Both the position numbers and the translations under genes were made by a program. The notes beneath the pieces are model-generated. The model did no database searches. It was not told where the DNA came from and saw nothing but the letters and a program-made list of their open reading frames with translations. This document shows, piece after piece, positions 26,348-34,363 of a stretch of 51,390 nucleotides of DNA (positions are counted from its first letter, which is position 1; each line of letters begins with the position of its first letter). Origin of the DNA: a bacterium (GTDB lineage Bacteria; Krumholzibacteriota; Krumholzibacteriia; Krumholzibacteriales; Krumholzibacteriaceae); the NCBI GenBank assembly GCA_020350885.1, contig CP070727.1, positions 2,155,136-2,206,525 of the forward strand. Direction: 5' to 3'.

Positions 26348-28491
26348 TGAGTAAGCGCATACCTGCTCATGAGGGAATGCTTTGCCACTTCATAAAGCAC
26401 GCCCGTCCCGACCTCGTCAAGACGATAAAGAGAACCCAGAAGATAGAGACGATCGTTGTCGGTCTTGGTCGTCAGGGCACGAGGCACGCCGGTCTGATGC
26501 AGGAGTTCGGAACCACGGTCACGGCCGGCATCGCGCCGGGCCGCGGGGGACAACGTATCCACGAGACGATTCCCGTGTACGATACGGTGAAGGAATGTCT
26601 CGAGGAGCATCCGAACATCGCCGCCGCCTCCATCTGGCGCCACTACACGACGGCCCGTGACGCAACGCTCGAAGTGATCAAGGCGGGAGTGCCGCTCATA
26701 ATTCTCATTACCGAGTTCATACCACTGCGTGACGTGAGGGATATTCTCGTCGCGGCGCGCAAGCACAAGACGAGACTCTTCGGCGGAAACACACCAGGTG
26801 TGATCTTCCCTCCCGAGGGGATCAAGATCGGTATGCTGCCCGATGTCTTCTATCCGGAAGAGATGCGACCCGGCGAGTTCGGCTCGAAGGGTGTGACGAT
26901 CATTTCGAGGAGCGGGGCCATTCTCTACCACATGTCCGACGGATTGGCGAGCGCCGGGATTGCCCAGAACGCCGTGCTCGGCGTGGGCGGGGACGGTGCG
27001 ATCGGCTCGACCTTCCGCCAGCTCGTTCCCATCGCAATGGATTATGAGAACACCGATCTCGTCGTTGTGGCCGGAGAGATCGGCGGCTCACAGGAAGAGC
27101 TGCTCGCCGAGGATATCAAGGCGAATCCGGGTCAGTATCCCAAGCCGATGGTTGCCCTCATCACGGGCGCCCATGCGCCGGAGGGAAAAACGATGGGGCA
27201 TGCGGGCGCCATCGTGGCACCGGGCCAGGAATTCGGCACCTTCAAGTCGAAGAAGAAGGCGCTCAAGGCCGTCGGTGTACCGGTTGTCAACAGCCAGTAC
27301 GATCTCATCAAGGAAGTCAAGGCCAAGATCAAACGCAAGAGATACTTCGAGATCGACCGGTATTACGAGAAGATGCGCCTGAAGTGGGAGGAGCCGCCCA
27401 AGAAGCCGTCCTGGGGAACCATCACGACGAAGGTTGCGCCGAACAGTCTCGTCATCTCGGGGTACAAGCTGGAGGAGATCATCGATCGCTCAACGCTTCT
27501 CGAGACGGCCCACCTCCTCGTCAAGACCGAGCTTCCAGCGAAGAAAGTTCTCGATGGGCATCACAAGCGTGCGGTCAAGGCGGCCCTGATGGCGGCGCCT
27601 CCCGTCACGCGTTTCAAGGGTGAGGATATATCTCAGGCGCTGGCGAAGTCGTTCCTGATGGACGAGGAGCTCTCGCAGATGCCGCAGGCCGGGAAGGACG
27701 GCCCGGTAAACAAGACGATCTTCGCGCTCGGACGCTTCGCGCGGTACCTAGCGCACATCCTCGGGACCGAGGCCGCCCTCGACAAGGCCACGGTGAAGGA
27801 GCCCTTTGCGAATGTGATCTACCGCGCCGTGACGGGCGAGGAGAAGGTCGATCCGAAGCGCTCTCGGATGGTCGAGGCGATGGTTGTTGCAAGCGTTGAT
27901 CATGGCGTGACACCGCCGTCGGCCCAGGCGACGATAATCGGCGCCTCGGTCCGGCCGGACTACGCCATGGCCGTTGCGAGCGGCATCGGAGCTATCACCG
28001 ATGTTCACGGCGGTGCGGGTGCGAAGGCCGCCGTCTTCTTCCAGACCTGCGTCGCCAAGACAGAGAAGGAGAAGCTCGGGTTGGACAAGGCTACCGAGGC
28101 GGTTCTCAAGGAGTACATGAACCGCGGCCAGCGGGTCCAGGGTATGGGCCACCGCGTCCATACGCAGGATCCACGGCGGGATGCGCTCTGGAAGATGGTC
28201 GAGAAGAACGGTCTCGCCGGTTCCTGTGTCGCCATATCGAAGATGGTATCCGACATCTTCGAGCAGGTGCGCGCAATGAGCCTGCCGATCAACGTCGACG
28301 GCGTGATCGGTGCGATCGTTGCCGACATGGGTCTGCGTGTTGATCTGGCCAAGGCGCTCTTCGTGTACGGGCGTGTTGCGGGACTCTCGGCACACTACTT
28401 CGAGGAGATCGCAAGCCAGTCGCAGATGCGCCGCATCAACTTCGCAGAGGCCGTATACAAGGGCAAGGAGCTGAGGGAATTCCCACGATAG
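26347..28491 (+). CDS. SucD-citryl-CoA lyase fusion; ATP citrate lyase-type large subunit
   Basis: 714 residues. Residues about 1-325 resemble SucD: CoA site VVGLGRQGTRHAG, GNTPGVIFPPEGIKIGMLP, SRSGAILY, VGGDGAIGS, and the phospho-His loop KTMGHAGAIV with His285. Residues about 370-714 resemble citrate synthase/citryl-CoA lyase: SGYKLEEIID, SVDHGVTPPSAQA, DVHGGAGAK (His554), MGHRVHTQDPR (His602) and INVDGVIG (Asp651). NVDG is the lyase/ACL form; citrate synthase has NVDF. About 95 residues (405-500) are inserted before SVDHGVTPPS compared with stand-alone citryl-CoA lyase. The chain is longer than Chlorobium-type AclA (about 610). Expected reaction: citrate + ATP + CoA to acetyl-CoA + oxaloacetate + ADP + Pi. 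Confidence 0.83.
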   Translation: MSKRIPAHEGMLCHFIKHARPDLVKTIKRTQKIETIVVGLGRQGTRHAGLMQEFGTTVTAGIAPGRGGQRIHETIPVYDTVKECLEEHPNIAAASIWRHYTTARDATLEVIKAGVPLIILITEFIPLRDVRDILVAARKHKTRLFGGNTPGVIFPPEGIKIGMLPDVFYPEEMRPGEFGSKGVTIISRSGAILYHMSDGLASAGIAQNAVLGVGGDGAIGSTFRQLVPIAMDYENTDLVVVAGEIGGSQEELLAEDIKANPGQYPKPMVALITGAHAPEGKTMGHAGAIVAPGQEFGTFKSKKKALKAVGVPVVNSQYDLIKEVKAKIKRKRYFEIDRYYEKMRLKWEEPPKKPSWGTITTKVAPNSLVISGYKLEEIIDRSTLLETAHLLVKTELPAKKVLDGHHKRAVKAALMAAPPVTRFKGEDISQALAKSFLMDEELSQMPQAGKDGPVNKTIFALGRFARYLAHILGTEAALDKATVKEPFANVIYRAVTGEEKVDPKRSRMVEAMVVASVDHGVTPPSAQATIIGASVRPDYAMAVASGIGAITDVHGGAGAKAAVFFQTCVAKTEKEKLGLDKATEAVLKEYMNRGQRVQGMGHRVHTQDPRRDALWKMVEKNGLAGSCVAISKMVSDIFEQVRAMSLPINVDGVIGAIVADMGLRVDLAKALFVYGRVAGLSAHYFEEIASQSQMRRINFAEAVYKGKELREFPR

Positions 28492-28554
28492 GGTATTCGT
28501 CGGCGGTTTTATAGAATGGATCGCGCCGTCAGGTGCATACGAGAAGGGTGAAAC

Positions 28555-30699
28555 GTGACTAAGCCATTGCATGACTTGCGGTACTTCTTCAATCCGCAAT
28601 CGATAGCGATCATCGGGGCCTCGGCCAACTTCGACAGCATCAGCGGCAAGCCGCTGCGATACCTCAAGGAGCACGGCTACAAGGGCAAGGTCTACCCCGT
28701 CAATCCCAAATACGAGGAGCTCGGTGGCTTCAAGTGCTACAAGAGCGTTCTCGAGATCCCCGATGAGGTCGATCTCGTTCTTGTGGCGGTGAACTACAAG
28801 CTCGTGCTGCCGATGCTCGAGCAGTGCGTCGAGAAGGGCGTCAAGTTCGCCACCATATTCAGCTCGGGTTTCGCCGAATCGGGTGAGGAGGGAAAGATTC
28901 TTCAGGAGAAGATCGCCCAACTGGCCGAGGAGACCGGTATCGGTGTCGTCGGCCCCAACTGTCAGGGTTCGATCAACGTGAAGGAGTGCGTGATCGGGGG
29001 ATTTAGCTCCTCGGTGCAGGTGAAGCCGCTCCGATTCGGTCCCATCGGGTACGTGACCCAGAGCGGGGCATTGGGTTATGCGATTTTCAACCTCGCCCAG
29101 GAATCGGGAGTCGGATTCAGCTGTGTGGCGAGCACCGGCAACGAGGTGTACCTCCATACACTCGATTTCATGGAGTACCTGCTGGAGGATGCCGATACGA
29201 GCATGGTCATAAGCTATCTCGAGGGTATCAAGGACGGGAGGCAGTTCGCACGCGTCGCCGAACGGGCCCTCGAGCTGAACAAACCAATCGTAACCCTGAA
29301 GGCGGGCAGGACCGAGGTCGGGCAGAAGGCTGCATCCTCGCATACGGCATCCCTCACCGGATCCGATGCGGTCGCCGACGCATTCTTCCGGCAGAAGGGG
29401 ATCATCAGGGTAAACGATATCGAGAACATGATCGATATCGCCGCGCTCATGCAGCGCATACCGAACCTGCCGAAAGGAAAGAAGCTCGGGATCATCACGA
29501 CCTCGGGCGGCGGCGGTATCGTGGCGGCGGACGAGGCGGTCGACATGAACCTCGATATCCCCGAGCTCGATCCCAAGACGAAGGAAATCATCATGGCGGT
29601 CATCCCCGACTACGGCTCGGCGTTGAATCCGGTCGATGTGACCGCCCACGTGCTCAACACGGCCGAGGATTTCATGACGGTCCTCGAGGCGATGGAGGTC
29701 AATCCCGATATCGATGCGCTCGTGATCGTCGTCACGATGATAACGGGTGAGCCGGGGAAGAACATGGCCGAGGATATCGTCAAGATGTCCAAGAAGACGA
29801 AGAAGCCGCTTACCGTCGCATGGACGGCGGGGGATCAGGTAATGGGCGACAACCAGCGCGTCCTGGTCGAGGGGGGTGTGCAGATGTACCGGTCGCCGGT
29901 GCGCGCCGTACGGGCGATGGGATCGCTCATGAATTACAGCGTGTTCAGGGATGGATACATGGCGCGCGACCGTGCCGCGGGAGCGGATGCGGTGGACGGG
30001 AAGGTTCGCGCATCTGCACTCGAGGTGCTCGCAAAGGCCGAACAAAGCCTCACGGAGAGCCAGGGAAAGGAGCTGTTCGGTCTCTACGGCATCCCCTGCA
30101 CGAAGGAGGAGGTGGCCACCTCCGAGGAACACGCCGTCGAGATCGCCGGAAAGATCGGCTACCCGCTCGTCCTCAAGATCGACTCGCCCGATATCCTCCA
30201 CAAGACGGAGGCTGGGGGGCTGAAGCTCGGTATCAAGAATCGTAAGGAGCTGGTGGCCGCCTACAACGAGGTGCTGGAAAACGCAGCCGCCTATGACCCA
30301 AAGGCCCGGATAAACGGCGTGCTGGTACAGGAGATGGTCAGTGGCGGTACCGAAGTTATCGTAGGGGTCAAGAACGATCCGCAGTTCGGGCCGACGATCA
30401 TGTTCGGTCTCGGGGGTATCTTCGTTGAGATCCTGAAGGATGTCTCGCTGCGGGTCACACCGGTCACCCGGGAAGATGCGATGGCGATGATTCAGGAGAT
30501 AAAAGGATTCAAGGTCCTGGCCGGCGCCAGAGGAAAGGCCAAGGCCGACGTAGAGGCCATCGCCGATGTGCTTGTCAAGGTGAGCCGTATGGCCCTCGAT
30601 CTGGAAGAGCACGTGGCGGAGCTCGATATCAATCCCCTGCTTGCACTGCCCGAGGGCAAGGGGGTCCGCGTGGCGGATGCACTGGTGATAAAGAGATAA
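28555..30699 (+). CDS. ADP-forming acyl/acetyl-CoA synthetase, fused alpha-beta type (second copy)
   Basis: 714 residues, same layout as the first copy: CoA-binding (YFFNPQSIAIIGASANF), ligase domains with SSHTASLTGSDAV (phospho-His), and ATP-grasp (GYPLVLKIDSPDILHKTEAGG, GTEVIVGVKNDPQFGPTIMFGLGG, ELDINPLLALPEG). It fits the common Acd consensus more closely than the first copy. At the end of the citrate-cleaving genes it can turn acetyl-CoA into acetate and ATP, or do the reverse. The start is a GTG with GAAGGGTGAAAC upstream. It is followed by two strong hairpins. Confidence 0.93.
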   Translation: MTKPLHDLRYFFNPQSIAIIGASANFDSISGKPLRYLKEHGYKGKVYPVNPKYEELGGFKCYKSVLEIPDEVDLVLVAVNYKLVLPMLEQCVEKGVKFATIFSSGFAESGEEGKILQEKIAQLAEETGIGVVGPNCQGSINVKECVIGGFSSSVQVKPLRFGPIGYVTQSGALGYAIFNLAQESGVGFSCVASTGNEVYLHTLDFMEYLLEDADTSMVISYLEGIKDGRQFARVAERALELNKPIVTLKAGRTEVGQKAASSHTASLTGSDAVADAFFRQKGIIRVNDIENMIDIAALMQRIPNLPKGKKLGIITTSGGGGIVAADEAVDMNLDIPELDPKTKEIIMAVIPDYGSALNPVDVTAHVLNTAEDFMTVLEAMEVNPDIDALVIVVTMITGEPGKNMAEDIVKMSKKTKKPLTVAWTAGDQVMGDNQRVLVEGGVQMYRSPVRAVRAMGSLMNYSVFRDGYMARDRAAGADAVDGKVRASALEVLAKAEQSLTESQGKELFGLYGIPCTKEEVATSEEHAVEIAGKIGYPLVLKIDSPDILHKTEAGGLKLGIKNRKELVAAYNEVLENAAAYDPKARINGVLVQEMVSGGTEVIVGVKNDPQFGPTIMFGLGGIFVEILKDVSLRVTPVTREDAMAMIQEIKGFKVLAGARGKAKADVEAIADVLVKVSRMALDLEEHVAELDINPLLALPEGKGVRVADALVIKR

Positions 30700-30707
30700 C
30701 GCGGGAG

Positions 30708-30732
30708 CGGCTGCCGAACCGGCCGGCAGCCG
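30708..30732 (+). terminator. GC-rich hairpin after the carbon cluster
   Basis: Perfect 9-bp inverted repeat CGGCTGCCG / CGGCAGCCG with a 7-nt loop, beginning 9 nt after the stop codon of the second acyl-CoA synthetase gene. No T-run follows, so it may be a weak or Rho-assisted terminator, or protect the 3' end. Confidence 0.45.
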
Positions 30733-30778
30733 GCAGGTTGAATGTACACATCATAATATAGTGACATAACGGTACGCA

Positions 30779-30784
30779 TATAAT
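30779..30784 (+). promoter_or_regulatory. Isolated TATAAT -10 element before the symporter genes
   Basis: A perfect TATAAT lies 67 nt before the first microprotein gene, but I see no good -35 hexamer at 15-18 nt upstream, so this is a weak call. Confidence 0.3.
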
Positions 30785-30787
30785 GGT

Positions 30788-30813
30788 GGGCTGGAGATAC
30801 CGATCTTCGGCCC
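30788..30813 (+). other. Leader hairpin before the symporter operon
   Basis: GGGCTGGAGA and TCTTCGGCCC can pair over 10 bp in RNA (two G-U wobbles) around a 6-nt loop. It lies just after the -10-like element and 37 nt before the first start codon; it may be a leader stem or the true terminator of the upstream cluster. Confidence 0.35.
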
Positions 30814-30850
30814 GCTTCTCTAGGTACGGGTGTAACGAGGAGGTGCATCG

Positions 30851-31054
30851 ATGAAGAACGGTACCGGGAAGAGGGACGGCGGGAAGGGGACCGGTCCGGA
30901 GGGTGCCGGATCCCGGAACGACGATATCGAGATTCATGTATCCGAGTCTGATATCAAGGATCTCAAGATACTCGACCGTTCCGATTTCGTCTTCGCCATT
31001 CTTTACAGCGTACTCTTTATCTGGGGACTCGTATTGACCCTCGTGTCGATTTAG
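30851..31054 (+). CDS. 67-residue single-span membrane microprotein next to the symporter
   Basis: The first about 40 residues are hydrophilic and rich in Gly, Lys and Asp; residues about 45-67 form one hydrophobic helix (FVFAILYSVLFIWGLVLTL) running to the C-terminus, as in a tail-anchored protein. AGGAGG lies 8 nt before the ATG. The symporter gene begins 10 nt after the stop, so both are surely co-transcribed. Some sodium/solute symporters have small partner subunits (DUF4212 or YhdT type), but I cannot align this one to them. Function unknown; accessory subunit is an inference. Confidence 0.75.
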   Translation: MKNGTGKRDGGKGTGPEGAGSRNDDIEIHVSESDIKDLKILDRSDFVFAILYSVLFIWGLVLTLVSI

Positions 31055-31064
31055 GGAGAGGCAG

Positions 31065-32549
31065 TTGGGAGATATCCAGACAATCCACCTTGCCGTCATC
31101 GGTGCCGTCCTCGCCGTCATCTTCCTCTTCGGTTTTCTCGCCTCTCGCAGGATCAAGGGTTGCGAGGACATGCTCGTGTGCGGTCGGACCCTCGGGATCT
31201 TCTTCGTGGCGTGTTCCCTGGCGGCCGAATACATGGGAGGACTGGGAACCATCGGCGTCTCCGAGCGGGCGTTCACCGAGGGGATGGGTGTGATCTGGTA
31301 CCATATAGCGGCCTCTACCGGTATCCTCCTCTTCGGGCTCCTCTTCGCCCACTACTACCGCAAGTACGGCATCCAGACCATTCCCGAATACCTCTACTAC
31401 CTCTTCGATATCAAGACATGGAAGGCGAACGCCCTCTTGAACTTCGTTGCATACACATTCTTCACCGTCATAGAGGTTGTCGCCCTCGGTTCGATCCTCG
31501 CCGGCCTGACCGGCTTTCCCATCAATATCTGCTCCGTTGCAGCCGCAATATTCATCACGCTATACGTGCTTGCTGCGGGGATGTGGTCCATCGCCTACGT
31601 GAGCATGTTTTACATGGCGCTGATATATCTCGGCCTGCCGCTCGCTTTCTTTTACGTCATGAAGTTCGGTGTCCCAGAGCTCATCGGCTCGGGGGGCGCT
31701 GCCGGATTCACGGGCTTGGCCCGGGCCATGGCTGAGAGCGGCTTCGATCCGGACTTCTTCTTCAGCCCCTTCAGCATCTCGCCCATGGTCGTCATCGGTT
31801 TCTTTATCGGCGGGATCCTCGCCGTTCCGGCTGCTCAGGCCACGGTCAACTACGCCTTCGGGGCGCGCAACTGGAAGATCGCACGGCTCGCGCCCATCCT
31901 GGCGGCGTTTCTCATCCTTCCGCTTTCGATCTGGACGGGGACCATGTCATTGTACGCCAAGACGGCTGGTCTAACGGCCGAGCCCAAGCTGGCGCTCATC
32001 ACCGTACTGACGGAGATCCCGCCTTGGATCGGTGCGGTCGGGGCACTGGCCATATTCGCCGCCATCCTCTCCACCGCCGATTCGATCCTCTTTGCTGCGG
32101 GGAGCGTTCTTGCCAAGGACCTGCTTCAGCGGTGGATGAATCCCCACGCCGACGACAGAACGGTCCTTCGCTGGACCCGTTTCAGCATCCTGGCAGTGGG
32201 CTTGATCGCCACGGTCGGCGCGATGACGGTGCCGGAGCTTCTCAAACAGGCATACTTCGTCTACACGCTGCGTGCCGTGACATTGGTGTGTGTCTTCTTC
32301 GGCATCTACTTCAGGCGGGCGCATCCGGATGCGGCCTTCTGGTCAATCATCGTCGGCCTGATCGCCGCCACACTGTACCAGTTCAACATACCCATAGACT
32401 ACAAGCCCTACTTCTGGAACGTGCACGTGTCGATCTTCACCGTGATGATCACGGTACCGGTCTTTTTCGTTATCAGTCTCATACGGAAGTGGACACCGGA
32501 TACGGCGGGGGAGCCACCGCCGTTGTACGCAAAGGAGAAAAGCACATGA
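31065..32549 (+). CDS. Sodium:solute symporter (SSS family)
   Basis: 494-residue integral membrane protein with about 13 hydrophobic segments. Features of the SSS family include the FGFLASRRIKGCEDMLVCGR start, LAAEYMGGLGTIGVSERAF after the first helices (the unwound first-repeat helix region), and AAILSTADSILFAAGSVLAKDLL in the core helix 8 region, which contains the Ser/Thr that bind sodium in this family. The substrate is not readable; a carboxylate such as acetate would suit the neighbouring acyl-CoA synthetases. TTG start with GGGAGAG before it. Stop overlaps the next microprotein start (ATGA). Confidence 0.92.
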   Translation: MGDIQTIHLAVIGAVLAVIFLFGFLASRRIKGCEDMLVCGRTLGIFFVACSLAAEYMGGLGTIGVSERAFTEGMGVIWYHIAASTGILLFGLLFAHYYRKYGIQTIPEYLYYLFDIKTWKANALLNFVAYTFFTVIEVVALGSILAGLTGFPINICSVAAAIFITLYVLAAGMWSIAYVSMFYMALIYLGLPLAFFYVMKFGVPELIGSGGAAGFTGLARAMAESGFDPDFFFSPFSISPMVVIGFFIGGILAVPAAQATVNYAFGARNWKIARLAPILAAFLILPLSIWTGTMSLYAKTAGLTAEPKLALITVLTEIPPWIGAVGALAIFAAILSTADSILFAAGSVLAKDLLQRWMNPHADDRTVLRWTRFSILAVGLIATVGAMTVPELLKQAYFVYTLRAVTLVCVFFGIYFRRAHPDAAFWSIIVGLIAATLYQFNIPIDYKPYFWNVHVSIFTVMITVPVFFVISLIRKWTPDTAGEPPPLYAKEKST

Positions 32550-32728
32550 ACGGAGATTACTTTCCGCCGTTTCTCTACTTCAGTCTCGGTGCCTGGCTGT
32601 TCCTCTTCGTATTCTTTATCTCTTTCTGCATCTACCTGGCACGGCTACCCGATGATAAGATTCTCGATTACAAGGCGAAGGCGATCGAGAACAAGAGGAA
32701 GCTGGGTATAAAGATATTCAAGTTCTAG
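32546..32728 (+). CDS. 60-residue single-span membrane microprotein after the symporter
   Basis: Short gene translationally coupled to the symporter (ATGA overlap, AAAGGAG upstream). Residues about 9-33 are one hydrophobic helix (YFSLGAWLFLFVFFISFCIY); the rest is a basic cytoplasmic-type tail with KAKAIENKRKLGIKIFKF. Together with the 67-residue protein before the symporter it makes a three-gene set. No family recognised; a symporter accessory or assembly factor is likely from the arrangement. Confidence 0.78.
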   Translation: MNGDYFPPFLYFSLGAWLFLFVFFISFCIYLARLPDDKILDYKAKAIENKRKLGIKIFKF

Positions 32729-32739
32729 GGAGGAGTCAC

Positions 32740-33540
32740 GTGGTCCGCCGGAAATCGAGACATAGGCACTTTGCTGTCGCTATCGCGATCTCGCTCGTCA
32801 TCATGGCTCTATCTATGAGCCCTCTGGCCGGAAGTCCTCCGGCGAAGGCGGTGCTTCTCGGTTCCGGAATGCTCCTTCTCCTCATGAGCATGATACTGCT
32901 CCAGCTTCGATTGTTTCGGGAAGGGGACGCGAGAAAGGCCGAGAGCACCGATACTTCGATTCTCTCTCACGCGCCGTCAGCCCCTGCGGGGCTCAAGAAT
33001 CCACGGCAGAGAACCATCTGGAGCGGTATGGAAGCGACGAGATCGATGATGAGCCACAGGGAGGAGGAGGCCCGAAAAGATGATATGAGAAAAGAGAAGG
33101 CACGTCTCGGCCTGACCGATGAGGAGGAGATCCTGTACGTGGGAAACCGTTCCTGGTCCTCCTTCTGGCCGATCGCTCTCCTGTCGTTGATCTGCGTTGC
33201 GGCATCGACCTTTTCTTCCGGTGTAACATCCCTCATCCTGCTCGCCTCGGGCCTTGCAGGCCTTCTCCTGCCGGCGGCGCTCGCCGGCTCGACGAGATAC
33301 TACCTCACCAACTTCCGGGTACTCGTCAGCAGGCGGCCGTTTCCGGGACGGAAGCCTCGCTGGAGCGTGCTCCACTACAGAGACATTCTCCGCTACTCGG
33401 CACGCAAGACGTTACATTTTAAAGGATTGCGTGTGGAAAGTGCGGAGGGGACGATCGATATCACGGGCCTGAATCGAGCCCAGCTCGATACCGTTTCCCA
33501 AATCCTCCGGAAGAAGGCACCTGCGGGGTTTTGCCTCTGA
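32740..33540 (+). CDS. Membrane protein with C-terminal bacterial PH-like domain
   Basis: 266 residues. Two hydrophobic segments near the N-terminus (about 10-58), a charged helical stretch at about 95-125 (REEEARKDDMRKEKAR), two further spans at about 140-185, then a C-terminal domain with STRYYLTNFRVLVSRR and VLHYRDILRYSARK, the pattern of bPH2/YdbS-like domains. Such domains bind membranes or partner proteins; no reaction is implied. GTG start with GGGAGGAG box, 11 nt after the microprotein gene. It ends 18 nt from the convergent Sir2 gene. Confidence 0.7.
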   Translation: MVRRKSRHRHFAVAIAISLVIMALSMSPLAGSPPAKAVLLGSGMLLLLMSMILLQLRLFREGDARKAESTDTSILSHAPSAPAGLKNPRQRTIWSGMEATRSMMSHREEEARKDDMRKEKARLGLTDEEEILYVGNRSWSSFWPIALLSLICVAASTFSSGVTSLILLASGLAGLLLPAALAGSTRYYLTNFRVLVSRRPFPGRKPRWSVLHYRDILRYSARKTLHFKGLRVESAEGTIDITGLNRAQLDTVSQILRKKAPAGFCL

Positions 33541-33558
33541 GCAACAGAATCCTTCCCG

Positions 33559-34326
33559 TCAGGTATCCCCCTTCACCAGCTCGATCATCCGTTTCATCGT
33601 CTCACCGCATTTCGCATGGATCACGACATCCGCGTAGTTGTCGTAGGGGGTCGCGGTGAGGTTAATGATCGCAAGCTTCGCTCCGCTGTTGATCGCCTCG
33701 AACGGAAGCTGTGCTGCGGGATAGACGACGAGCGATGAGCCGAGCACGACGAAGAGATCACTGCTGCGTGCCATCTCGAATGCTCTCGACGTTTCCTCCT
33801 CGGGCATCGGCTGCCCGAAAGAGACCGTAGCCGGTTTCAAAAGGCCGTTACAGCTTTCACAACGGGGGACCTCTTCACCTTCATCGATTCTTCTCTCTAT
33901 CTCTTCACGGTCGAAGGTTGCCCCGCACGCGAGGCATCGCACCATGCATGCGGTACCATGTATCTTGATGACCTTATCCGGACTGCTACCGGCCCTCTGA
34001 TGCAGGTTGTCCACGTTCTGCGTGATGACGCACTGCAGCTTCCCCATCTGTTCGAGTTCGGCCAGCGCATAGTGCGCATCGTTCGGTTTCGAGAGCTTCA
34101 TGGGGAGGTAGAATTCCCTGTGGAATTTCCAGTATATCTTTCTCGATTCCTCTGAACTCAGGAATGACTGAAAGTTGAGATCGTCCGGATTGTATCTATC
34201 CCAGACCCCGCCGGGGCTCCTGAAATCCGAAATGCCCGACTCGGTACTGATACCGGCACCCGTGAGAACCGTAATGTTCACGGCTTCACGTACGAGTGTT
34301 GCCAGGTGCTCGATTGTATCATTCAT
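33559..34326 (-). CDS. NAD-dependent protein deacylase, Sir2 family
   Basis: 255 residues with all sirtuin motifs: GAGISTESGISDFRSPGG (NAD site), ITQNVDNLHQRAGS, catalytic His123 in KIHGTACM, zinc Cys at 131, 134, 156 and 159, and VVLGSSLVVYPAAQLP. Sirtuins remove acyl groups from lysines using NAD. In bacteria they control AMP-forming acyl-CoA synthetases; here it adds to the AcuC-like and GNAT proteins as a third acylation-control protein in the window. It is the last gene of the minus-strand run and starts 37 nt after the DUF2099 gene. Confidence 0.94.
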   Translation of the reverse strand: MNDTIEHLATLVREAVNITVLTGAGISTESGISDFRSPGGVWDRYNPDDLNFQSFLSSEESRKIYWKFHREFYLPMKLSKPNDAHYALAELEQMGKLQCVITQNVDNLHQRAGSSPDKVIKIHGTACMVRCLACGATFDREEIERRIDEGEEVPRCESCNGLLKPATVSFGQPMPEEETSRAFEMARSSDLFVVLGSSLVVYPAAQLPFEAINSGAKLAIINLTATPYDNYADVVIHAKCGETMKRMIELVKGDT

Positions 34327-34363
34327 ACGGATCCATCTGTTTTGGATGGCACCGAATCAAGCC

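Noticed and set aside
27748..30612. 954-codon minus-strand open frame opposite the second acyl-CoA synthetase gene
   Set aside because: It mirrors the codon pattern of a high-GC gene; the plus-strand protein has full catalytic motifs and the antisense translation shows no domain.
12598..30699. Recent duplication of the two ADP-forming acyl-CoA synthetase genes
   Set aside because: The two proteins share motifs and layout but differ through most of their length.
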